From JAICLK01 sp963810525 (GTDB lineage: Bacteria; Patescibacteriota; Saccharimonadia; Saccharimonadales; UBA4665): a stretch of 64,000 bases of DNA. Positions within the stretch are counted from its first letter, which is position 1. The number at the start of each line of letters is the position of its first letter. A program made the translations under genes and the position numbers. Positions 32,263 to 40,378 of this stretch are shown piece after piece. The notes under the pieces were generated by a model that saw nothing but the letters and a program-made list of their open reading frames with translations, searched no databases and was not told the DNA's origin. The DNA lies in contig CAWENB010000006.1 in the NCBI GenBank assembly GCA_963810525.1, positions 1 through 64,000 on the forward strand, written 5' to 3'.

Positions 32263-34044
32263 ATGTCTCAGTCACTAGCCGAAGTATGTTTGGACGACCG
32301 TTTGAGCCCGCGCATGGCGGGAGCAAACTTTCCGTTTGCCGGTTCGACCGAAGGAGTTCTCCAGAGGATACAGCCGCTTGGCGAGCTGACCACGGGCGCG
32401 GCGCTCTTGCCGGAGCTTGAAGATTTAGGTTTTTATGACTATCGGCGTGAACATGCAGCGAGATTACTCGGTACTATGCAGGCCGGTGTATTGCTCGAAC
32501 GATTTGGAGCTGAGGTCATGGCCTGGACGGTTGCGAATGGCCGGCGCTGGGAAAGTGAAGAATTTCAGACGCAATTGGAAGAAGAAGGGTTTAACCCTCG
32601 ATTCTTAGTATGGTCAAAATTGCTTGCCTGGCCGGATCATGGCTATGAGAGAACTGCACCCAAAGCGGCCGCGGTACTTAGGCAAAATGCGGTCATGGAA
32701 GCGATGCACGGTAAACAGCTCGCACAGATCGACTTGCCGCGATTGCTTCGTGAGTCGGCATTGCCGGGAGTGGAACTCGAAGACAAGCGCATCGGTGCTT
32801 ATGCGTTTATCCCGCTGAATATACAATCCGATATACTTCATGCGACGCAAGGCTATATTGAATCGTGGCCGGGTCAAGAAGATATTGAGTCGCAGCCGGT
32901 AATAAGCAGCAAACGTAAGCTTATGGTTTCTTACAGCACCTGGCTCGATACGCCGGTAGGTTTTGCACTGACGTACAAAGGCATACCGCAGGCTGTGGTC
33001 GGCATGCAGGTTAACGGGCAGAACGAACTTATTGTCCAGCAGCTGCAGCAGGTTCAGGGTACACTCTACGACACGGAACGTAAAAATAAAATCGTGGGCC
33101 GGAGATTGCCGCGTGGGCTGATGACGATTGACGGATCGGCGGTACTGCTTAGGAGTGCGGCCATACTGGCCGAAGGGCTTGGCATGGAGTCGGTAGCGCT
33201 CCAGACGAGTGAAGAAGTCCGGTCAAGGACGTGTAACGGCAAACAGACGTGCTTTCTAACACGCGAGCAGGCGGTACTAGCATACGACGCGGTCGCTTAT
33301 AGGATGGGTTTTAAAAGGGATGATGATGACCGATGGCATGTCTCGAGCCGTTTATTGGCGGCCGGGGAAAGCGTTCCATCCGCTGCCGACCGGGTGCTTC
33401 GGCCGGCCGGTCGCGTCGGCGCTATTGCGCTTGATCTATGGGTGCATGCTACCTTCACGACCGAATCGGTCGATCATCGCATTGATGCCATCGAAGAAGT
33501 TTTCGCGCCGTTAGGCCCGGAGGCGGGCCCGCTCAAAGAAGCTATTGCTGCCGCTAACGCTCGGGGTAAAGTACGGGTCCTTGATGCCGGGTGCGGCAGA
33601 ATTATGGCGCTGACAGAGCTGAAAGAAATGGTTTTGCAGTCAACGTCGTTACGAAAAAGCGATGTCATTGCGGTCGGCATTAACGGACATAGTTTTGTGG
33701 ATGATCTGAATAACGAAGAGTTTGACCGTGTAATTGAAAATGATGTAGGATTCCGGCGAGATCACCTGGCGCATGCCGTGGTTGAGCCCGCCTACTATGA
33801 CGTCGCCTATGCGCACGACGTATTGGCGTACAATAACGACCCCGCGGCTATCATCGACAATCTGCTCAGTGCCATACGGCCGGGCGGTGTATTTTTTGGT
33901 GATATTAGCCCAAATCAAGTTAAAGACATACAGCCCCTAATCAGTCGACTGCGAGCCGGCGATTGGTCGATATGCTCATATCGTGGAGTATTAGACGGTA
34001 GTGAGCGTGTTTTTTATAAGATTACTAAGCCAGTAGCGGCGTAA
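32263..34044 (+). CDS. hypothetical protein with C-terminal SAM methyltransferase domain (593 aa)
   Basis: The first 380 residues match no family that I know. The C-terminal 190 residues look like a class I methyltransferase: KVRVLDAGCGRI (motif I), VIAVGINGHS (acidic/ribose region, weak), YDVAYAHDVLAYNNDP (motif IV region) and IDNLLSAIRPGGVFFGDI (post-IV strand and loop). The N-terminal part contains paired Cys (RTCNGKQTCFL) that might bind metal. It is a single gene without partner and has no signal peptide. The target of methylation is unknown. Confidence 0.65.
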   Translation: MSQSLAEVCLDDRLSPRMAGANFPFAGSTEGVLQRIQPLGELTTGAALLPELEDLGFYDYRREHAARLLGTMQAGVLLERFGAEVMAWTVANGRRWESEEFQTQLEEEGFNPRFLVWSKLLAWPDHGYERTAPKAAAVLRQNAVMEAMHGKQLAQIDLPRLLRESALPGVELEDKRIGAYAFIPLNIQSDILHATQGYIESWPGQEDIESQPVISSKRKLMVSYSTWLDTPVGFALTYKGIPQAVVGMQVNGQNELIVQQLQQVQGTLYDTERKNKIVGRRLPRGLMTIDGSAVLLRSAAILAEGLGMESVALQTSEEVRSRTCNGKQTCFLTREQAVLAYDAVAYRMGFKRDDDDRWHVSSRLLAAGESVPSAADRVLRPAGRVGAIALDLWVHATFTTESVDHRIDAIEEVFAPLGPEAGPLKEAIAAANARGKVRVLDAGCGRIMALTELKEMVLQSTSLRKSDVIAVGINGHSFVDDLNNEEFDRVIENDVGFRRDHLAHAVVEPAYYDVAYAHDVLAYNNDPAAIIDNLLSAIRPGGVFFGDISPNQVKDIQPLISRLRAGDWSICSYRGVLDGSERVFYKITKPVAA

Positions 34045-34288
34045 AAGTCAGACTGCCTATGTAAGCTTTGCGGAAGAACTAGTGTTAGTGAGCAGTTAGA
34101 CACGTAAGTGCTCACAGGTCATGGTATAAGCGGTATTACTCACCCCCGTAAGGGCGTCGAATTATACAGTTCTGTGTGTTTTTAGTCTTTTTCTTGAGAC
34201 TGCATCTAACAGATACGGCGCCACGAGCTGTGAGTACTTACCTACGTATATCTTGCATTATCCCCGCATTTATGGTATTATTATAGTC

Positions 34289-35377
34289 GGCTTAACACCA
34301 AATTCTGGTGTCTACTCTAATCTGTTTTTCTAGAGAAGAAACTCCAGAGGATCGTAATTATTCGTTGTTTTGAGGCTCCACGGTGGGGTATGAGCTTGTC
34401 TTTCCAGACGCCGAATCTTCCGTCTAATGGGCTCGTTGTGTTGGCTACTCGTATGCCACTTTCCTGTATGTAATCGGCTTGGTAGGTGAACAGATATGGT
34501 AGGTTGCGACACAAGGAAAAATAAGCTCTTCTGGTACGCTCATGGGCATATCTTTTGGTGACCGGATCACGCTCCTTGAGCCATGCCCCATGTTTCTTGT
34601 ACCAACCAGCGAGTGCATCCTCAAACGTTAGTTCGTCTGTCCGAGCGAGCGTTAAGGCAAGCGCTCGTAACTCAATATTTTGCGTCAGTCGTGGCTTCTT
34701 GGTCAGACATTGAGTGATGGTCATAAGCTGGTGAAACTGGCAATGCTGGACCGGTATGCCTTTGCCCTCCAGCATAGTCCGTACGCCTCGTCTGCCGTCA
34801 ATGGTGACCGCCAGGATACTGTAGCCCATTGCTTCAATCGTATCTGTTGCAACCTCATAATCTACGGTGCGTTCTGTCCCGTCTACCGTGGCGTAATACA
34901 GCACCGTATTCTCACCAAGCGTCGCCACTGCATATGGGTCAATAACAACCAGGAGGCCCCAGTCCCCAAAGTAGGTAACATCCATTATGACGGCTACGGT
35001 ACGCGGTTTCTGGATGATGCGTGGCGGGCTGTAGCCATTGAGTTGAGCGCGGATGCAACCGGTACTTTTCCGGTATTCTTTAGCCAAGCTGTTCACGGTA
35101 CGACCGTCAAAGGCATACTGGTGCCATAGGGTAGCTCGCTTACGGCCAGGGCGGCCTTTACTGCTCCATGACCGACGGCAGGTACGACAGACGTAGCGCT
35201 GTAGACCGTTCCTCACACCGTTTTTCTTTACGTTGGTACAATAGCAAGACGGACAGCTCTTTCGAGTCATCTTCGTTACTCCTTGTTTAGTTGGTACTTA
35301 CAAGAATAACGAAAACAATGACAAAGAAATCTGTCCGTCTTAAAGCGCTAGCAGCAACCAGTTTTTGTTATTAAGCC
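34289..35377 (-). mobile_element. IS256-type insertion sequence (variant Zn-binding), copy 1
   Basis: 1,089 bp, bounded by inverted repeats of about 25 bp that start GGCTTAA (left GGCTTAACACCAAATTCTGG, right end the complement of GGCTTAATAACAAAAACTGG). A perfect 8-bp target duplication TTATAGTC flanks it (34281-34288 and 35378-35385). Length and encoded protein are the same as in the copy at 59408-60496. It inserted in the promoter region of the first effector gene, 26 bp before its ATG. Confidence 0.95.
34317..35270 (-). CDS. IS256-type transposase, variant zinc-binding form
   Basis: 317 residues. An N-terminal zinc ribbon (CPSCYCTNVKKNG then YVCRTCRRSW) like that of IS1 InsA is joined to an IS256/MULE-type catalytic domain: VAVIMDVTYFGDW (Asp), LAVTIDGRRGVRTML (Asp), HCQFHQL, and a late acidic residue. 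The protein is identical to that of the second copy, so transposition was recent. Confidence 0.9.
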   Translation of the reverse strand: MTRKSCPSCYCTNVKKNGVRNGLQRYVCRTCRRSWSSKGRPGRKRATLWHQYAFDGRTVNSLAKEYRKSTGCIRAQLNGYSPPRIIQKPRTVAVIMDVTYFGDWGLLVVIDPYAVATLGENTVLYYATVDGTERTVDYEVATDTIEAMGYSILAVTIDGRRGVRTMLEGKGIPVQHCQFHQLMTITQCLTKKPRLTQNIELRALALTLARTDELTFEDALAGWYKKHGAWLKERDPVTKRYAHERTRRAYFSLCRNLPYLFTYQADYIQESGIRVANTTSPLDGRFGVWKDKLIPHRGASKQRIITILWSFFSRKTD

Positions 35378-35388
35378 TTATAGTCTTC

Positions 35389-36509
35389 TTTTCATTAGTA
35401 CCCATGACCGATACACAAGAAGAACTAGTTGAACCACCTTCGGTGGACGATTCTGAAGTTAAGGAAGCTCAGGATGCAGAACAACAACAGCAACAGACTG
35501 TTGCAGAACATGCCGGCCAAGTAGCAGTAGATGAGACTGCCAAGGAGGCTCAGGAGTTAAGAACTGAGGTAGATACTATCCGGGAAGACGAACAGGCTGT
35601 AGCTGCCGAAGAAGCAGCTGCCGACCAAAGGTCGCAAGCTGAACAGCAACAACAAGAGCAAGCTGAAGCTGAACGGGCAGCTGAGCAGCAAATACTGGAA
35701 GCTGCTGCCAGGCAGGAAGCTGCCGAAGCTGCCGGCCGTTTTGCTACCAGAGGAGTAGCTACCGAACCACATGCAGCAGAACCAGCCGTTGCACAAGATC
35801 AGCAACAGGATCCGGAACAGCACCGGAATGATACCCGAGCCGAGGATAGCGGACAACCACCGGCCAATCAGGGAACAGGTCAAGATGATGCAGCCGCTGC
35901 TGCAGCGGACAGAGCTAGGGGAGAACCAGGGCCTGAGGAGCCTGATGAAGCTGCCGACAGGCCTGCCGGCGGCAGTAGCGGCAGTGGAGGCGGAACAACA
36001 GGCGGCGGTAGAGGTACCGGCGGAGAGGAAGATGGTGATCCTGATGATCCGGATAGGGACGAAGATGATCATGACGAGGATGATGCTGACCAACATACAA
36101 CCGGCAGAGATAGTGGTAGTGCTAGAGACGGAGATGGAGACAGACAAAGTCCTGATGATGCCAGTAGGCCTGCTGGAGAAGAACCTGGTGAAGCTGCAGC
36201 AGACAGGGATAGGGGTGAACCAGGGTCTGAGCATAGAGATGAAGTTGAAGCTGAAGCGGCAGCAGAGGCTGCAGCTGCCGCTGCAACTACGGCAGAGCCA
36301 AGGCCTGAGCATAGAGATGAAGACGAAGAAGTAGATGAGGAAGAAGCTGGGGCTACAGAAGGACCAGGGCCTGAGCATAGAGATGAAGCAGTAGGCAGGC
36401 CTAGGGAAGATGTTGAAGAGACTGATGCCCAGGAGGATGAGGCAGAGGGTGGTGAGGGGCCGGAGGGAGGAAGAGGGCCAACGGACAGGCCGGAGGGGGA
36501 TGAGGAGGA
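35389..36509 (+). repeat. 1,121-bp direct repeat, copy A (constant leader of effector 1)
   Basis: Apparently identical without gaps to 45554-46674, with a constant offset of 10,165 bp. It begins 15 bp before the ATG and ends within codon 369. Upstream and downstream sequences are unrelated. The same open frames exist on the other strands in both copies, which supports identity at the nucleotide level. Confidence 0.93.
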
Positions 36510-37527
36510 TGTATCACGACCCAGTGCCAGGAACATACTATACAGTCCGGACGGATTAGCTCGCAGTGCTGAAGCACTTTCACCAGACGATATTAACCGC
36601 ATATATGACGAAACTCGCCCTCGATCACAAACAAGTGTAGCAGCTGTATCGCATGATGCGTCACGTTTGCTCGATTTGGCACTAAGTGAGCAAAGTGGCG
36701 ATGTTAGCAGCAGACTTGATTTACTAAATCAGGCTCATTCAAGATATTTAGAATCCCTATATAATATTAGTGAAGACGAAGCAGGTAAAACTGTATATGA
36801 ACCCAGAAGCGGTCCATACGGCAAAGACGAACCTATTATAAATAACCATGCCGCCCAATCTAGATTCACTCTTGACCAATGGGATTTATATCGAGCCAGA
36901 GTTGAAGACAGAGATCTATCCGAAGAAGAGCGCACAAGAGTTTACATTAACTCTGCCGCTACCTTAGATAGCATGCGTCAGGCAACTCAATCCATTGTCA
37001 ATACGACTCAAGCCATACCAAATCCAAGGAATACGGATTTAAGCAGAGAAGAAAGAAGAGAAATACTAAGACAAGGGCATGCAATGGGTATGCTCACTGA
37101 GTCTTTAGCTATGGCAACAACGGCTCGCCCACCATTAAATGGAAATACATTTCTAGCAACACCAACTTCTGAGATACGACGCTTAGAGGGCGGTCCAGAC
37201 GCCGCCATACCCATGAAATATAATCGTGAAATTGATGTAGATTGGAAAAGTGCCACAGGTAAAGGTGCTACTGTAGTAATTGTAGGCAACATAGCATATC
37301 GCGCCTTGGGGTCAGACATAATGGATATAAAACCCGATACTGCCCAAGTAAGAGAAGCGACTCTATTTGTTGCAGAGCTATTAGTCAAGGAAAGCCAAGG
37401 TGACACTTTGAATATACTCGAGAAAAGTTATCTTGATACATTTCAACGCAATCTTTGCGATGCCATAGATCTAAATTCAAGTGCAATGGGAATAGACGAC
37501 ATTCGTGCAGAAGCTCGATTCCGCTAA
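35404..37527 (+). CDS. putative modular effector 1: constant acidic leader plus variable C-terminal domain
   Basis: 707 residues. Residues 1-368 are a low-complexity, disordered leader: Gln/Glu/Ala-rich coiled-coil-like (1-120), then Asp/Gly/Arg-rich with a degenerate repeat of GPEHRDE type (about 180-340), with almost no Lys or aromatic residue. This part is shared with the protein at 45569. Residues 369-707 are unique, folded in appearance and mostly helical (for example RFTLDQWDLYRARVEDRDLSEEERTR). No known toxin motif is seen and no signal peptide. The frame is open into the IS right end (35365), but ATG 35404 matches the other copy. A strong terminator follows. The effector role is an inference from the shared-leader design. 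Confidence 0.7.
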   Translation: MTDTQEELVEPPSVDDSEVKEAQDAEQQQQQTVAEHAGQVAVDETAKEAQELRTEVDTIREDEQAVAAEEAAADQRSQAEQQQQEQAEAERAAEQQILEAAARQEAAEAAGRFATRGVATEPHAAEPAVAQDQQQDPEQHRNDTRAEDSGQPPANQGTGQDDAAAAAADRARGEPGPEEPDEAADRPAGGSSGSGGGTTGGGRGTGGEEDGDPDDPDRDEDDHDEDDADQHTTGRDSGSARDGDGDRQSPDDASRPAGEEPGEAAADRDRGEPGSEHRDEVEAEAAAEAAAAAATTAEPRPEHRDEDEEVDEEEAGATEGPGPEHRDEAVGRPREDVEETDAQEDEAEGGEGPEGGRGPTDRPEGDEEDVSRPSARNILYSPDGLARSAEALSPDDINRIYDETRPRSQTSVAAVSHDASRLLDLALSEQSGDVSSRLDLLNQAHSRYLESLYNISEDEAGKTVYEPRSGPYGKDEPIINNHAAQSRFTLDQWDLYRARVEDRDLSEEERTRVYINSAATLDSMRQATQSIVNTTQAIPNPRNTDLSREERREILRQGHAMGMLTESLAMATTARPPLNGNTFLATPTSEIRRLEGGPDAAIPMKYNREIDVDWKSATGKGATVVIVGNIAYRALGSDIMDIKPDTAQVREATLFVAELLVKESQGDTLNILEKSYLDTFQRNLCDAIDLNSSAMGIDDIRAEARFR

Positions 37528-37560
37528 CATCTTAGAAACTCGCATTTTCTCACTTTTTGA

Positions 37561-37608
37561 ATTGTAATTGACGATTTAGCATAAATCGGTTGCTTAATTA
37601 CAATTTTT
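37561..37608 (+). terminator. terminator of effector gene 1
   Basis: A two-part stem: ATTGTAATT (37561-37569) with AATTACAAT (37596-37604), and inside it CGATTTA (37572-37578) with TAAATCG (37582-37588). A T tract follows. Effector 1 is thus its own transcript. Confidence 0.8.
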
Positions 37609-37798
37609 AACATATAACCCAGCATCACAACAGCTCGAAAGTATTGATAAATATTCTATTGTATGTTTTTATATACATATACATTCAGTGGTTTTGGAGC
37701 ATTTTACTAAGTAATTTTCTATTTCGAAATATACCAAATTTACCCAGATATTAATTTATGCCATCAAATAAACCTTTTATATTGCAAGAAATACTTCT

Positions 37799-40312
37799 AT
37801 GACCGTAAATACAGAATTAACCGGTCCGCCTGATCCGATGAATACTTTTCAAACGGATTTACCCCACAGTTTTGATGGTCGCCAAATTGCACCGGAATTA
37901 CAGGATTTCCGAAGGGACGTAAGCGCTACAACCGTAGACGATCAAGCAGTTTTAACTGTTGGCCTTACGGCTGAAGCCGTTAGTTTAGACGCCATAGTAG
38001 GAGCACGGCCACTTAATGATGACCCCGCCGCAGTTGAAAGGCTTATTGTTAGTGGTACAGCAAGAAATCGTCTCAATTCTCACCCAGAATTACATACTAA
38101 AGTCGTTTCCGAATCTGAGCTTGGCGACGTCCAGGTAATCTCCGGTTATCGAAGCGGTCCCGAGACCCTGGAACATCATATGACTGAAGATGCCTATAGG
38201 CGAGGCTTATCGGTATACGAAAGAGATCGGGCACCACATGCTTCGTTAGCTTATGGCCGATCATTAGGTAAAGTTTTCGGTGAACGCATGCGAAAACTTC
38301 AAGCTAGCGGCAATTTGCCTACAGAAGGCGAACTAAGAATTTGCATTTTAGGTAGCGGTCCATGTATTGAAGTTAAAGGATTACTGGATGAGCTACAAAA
38401 CTACCCTGACATTTATTCAAGAACCGTAGTTACCGTTACAGATAAATATGATGCCCCAATGCAGGCTGTGCAAAGATCCGGATATCTTGACGATCATATC
38501 GGAGAAGACGTCGAAATCTCTCGAGTTAAATTCCTGACTAGAGATGCAGCTAATTTAAATTTTGACCGTGGGCAGGAGCCGCACATGCTGGTTGCATGTA
38601 ATGTCCTTAGTGCAACAGCAGCACGACGGCTTGTAGATAGTGATGACGAAAAAGGTGTGCGGTTAATGCTGCAGGCAGCAAATTTCTTTGGTAAACGACC
38701 ACTGGTAAAAGTTGATCGTGATAGCGGAGAAGTAATAACTGTACCAACCAGCCATTTAACTCCAAAAGAGTTCCTTGACCAATTATCTTCCGCAGCCGAT
38801 AGAGACGTATTGCATGATCAGTTATTCGGAAGACTAGTCGAAGTCGATGAAACCCGGGGATCTTCGGCTAATAGAGAAATTACTCCGCCAACGACTTTAC
38901 CGCTTTCATATGATAAGTGGCAGCTGGTAAAACACTGGGGGCCTCGTAAACTCAGCCAGCTATTCGGAAAATTCTTACATGGCAATACAGCCGCTGCAAA
39001 AGGCAGCCCATCCGGACAAAACGTGTTAAGAGTAAAGGAATGGTACAACTTTTCAGAAGATGTAGAGGACTTTGCGGCAGTCGCTACTCAGTGTGTAGAT
39101 CCAAATATTGGGATTGTTATTGTCAGTGACTACGGACGAGCAGATCCCAATGAACATGCTGCAGCCCCCTTTGAAGCAACTAGTGCCAGCAAGCACAGGA
39201 TAAGCCGGCACTTTGGCGATATATCACACAATTTAGTTGAGATGTGGCGTATAAAAGAGGAGGCTGAGGCTGCCGGGGCACAAGTCAGCACCATACGTCA
39301 TCAGATTAGTTCAAGAAGTAGTTTACTCATTGACAGATCGTCAGACGGCTTGCTGCGAACAGATACAAAAGACGTTTGGGATAAAGCCGTTACTAACGTT
39401 GATAGTTCTGCAATTCAGGAAATCAGCGCATTTATAGGCGTAATCAAACAGAAGGTCAAAGAACATGCCGGTGGAACACCGCAAGATATATCTGAAATAA
39501 TCGAGAGGGAATTTGCCGACTCCTCCATACCGGCGCATGCCAAAGACAGCCCAGAACTTCTGACTGAGATTGCTGCGATTTGTAATCAGTTGGAAATATT
39601 TGACACCGGATCACGTTTTGCTCGACGTGCTATTGAAACTGCCCCACATATCAGCGCATTAAGCCACGTACGATTGGCCGAGGCGCAGTTCGCAGTTGCA
39701 TTTGGCGAGGAAGATGATCAGGCCTTTATAGCCGGTAGGGATGAGGCTGAGTCCACGCTTTTAGAAGCTAGAACTTTATTCCCAGATAATCCAGTTGTCC
39801 ATGAAACCCTTCTGGCATTCTATCAAGCCACGGAAAACCCCGCCGGTATCGTAAGAGCTTCTACAGATTATTTGAACACAGCTCGCGGATTAAGCCCCGA
39901 TGATATAGTTAGGCAACTAAAAATTCAGTGTGATGCCCAGATGAGCCTAGTTAATCAGCCTAGTCCGGATAAAACACCGGCTAAAGTATCTATTAGACGG
40001 CGAGACATTTCCAGTCAGGGTATATCGCTTGGAGGAGTTGTCTATGCTCCTTTTACGACACGATTTACACAATCTTCAGAGCCGGAAACACTGTCAACTG
40101 TGGGTCGTGAAATGAGAATAAAAGCTCAGACCATGGTGTCTTCATCAATTAAGGCAATAACCGAATTGAACGCGGATGGTCTGCCATGGCTATACGCAGA
40201 CACTCTCGAAAGCTTAGGCGCATACCTGGATACGCTCGGTCATGTTCGTATATCTGAACTTGAAAAAACTGCTGCTGCCGCCGGATCGTTAATTTTACGC
40301 AGTCTACAATAA
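37799..40312 (+). CDS. large protein with a methyltransferase-like domain (837 aa)
   Basis: The region about 170-470 looks like a SAM methyltransferase: ELRICILGSGPCIEVKGLLDEL (glycine-rich motif I), TVVTVTDKYDAPM (acidic residue after the second strand) and IGIVIVSDYGRADPNEHA, which recalls the DYG motif of MidA/NDUFAF7-type methyltransferases. The first 150 residues have no family. Residues 560-837 form helical repeats (TPR-like pairs such as ALSHVRLAEAQFAVAFG) with a beta end. It lies inside the repeat-bounded module and converges with the 811-residue gene. It might modify a host target or a neighbour protein; neither is shown. Confidence 0.55.
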   Translation: MTVNTELTGPPDPMNTFQTDLPHSFDGRQIAPELQDFRRDVSATTVDDQAVLTVGLTAEAVSLDAIVGARPLNDDPAAVERLIVSGTARNRLNSHPELHTKVVSESELGDVQVISGYRSGPETLEHHMTEDAYRRGLSVYERDRAPHASLAYGRSLGKVFGERMRKLQASGNLPTEGELRICILGSGPCIEVKGLLDELQNYPDIYSRTVVTVTDKYDAPMQAVQRSGYLDDHIGEDVEISRVKFLTRDAANLNFDRGQEPHMLVACNVLSATAARRLVDSDDEKGVRLMLQAANFFGKRPLVKVDRDSGEVITVPTSHLTPKEFLDQLSSAADRDVLHDQLFGRLVEVDETRGSSANREITPPTTLPLSYDKWQLVKHWGPRKLSQLFGKFLHGNTAAAKGSPSGQNVLRVKEWYNFSEDVEDFAAVATQCVDPNIGIVIVSDYGRADPNEHAAAPFEATSASKHRISRHFGDISHNLVEMWRIKEEAEAAGAQVSTIRHQISSRSSLLIDRSSDGLLRTDTKDVWDKAVTNVDSSAIQEISAFIGVIKQKVKEHAGGTPQDISEIIEREFADSSIPAHAKDSPELLTEIAAICNQLEIFDTGSRFARRAIETAPHISALSHVRLAEAQFAVAFGEEDDQAFIAGRDEAESTLLEARTLFPDNPVVHETLLAFYQATENPAGIVRASTDYLNTARGLSPDDIVRQLKIQCDAQMSLVNQPSPDKTPAKVSIRRRDISSQGISLGGVVYAPFTTRFTQSSEPETLSTVGREMRIKAQTMVSSSIKAITELNADGLPWLYADTLESLGAYLDTLGHVRISELEKTAAAAGSLILRSLQ

Positions 40313-40314
40313 TT

Positions 40315-40372
40315 TGACCAAGTATTGAGTTATACCACCGGATCAAATTTGGTCACTTTAATTAATTTGATC
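40315..40372. terminator. possible bidirectional terminator between convergent genes
   Basis: Two alternative stems overlap: TGACCAA (40315-40321) with TTGGTCA (40349-40355), and GATCAAAT (40341-40348) with ATTTGATC (40365-40372). They lie between the stops of the two convergent genes. Confidence 0.45.
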
Positions 40373-40378
40373 GATCAG

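Noticed and set aside
35557..36378. A 273-codon minus-strand frame within the leader repeat (also at 45722-46543), and a 187-codon frame in another plus-strand frame
   Set aside because: They exist because the leader is low-complexity and rich in GAA/GCA/CAG codons, which rarely give stops in other frames. The predicted proteins (runs of Ser, Cys, Phe) look unnatural, and there is no ribosome binding site.
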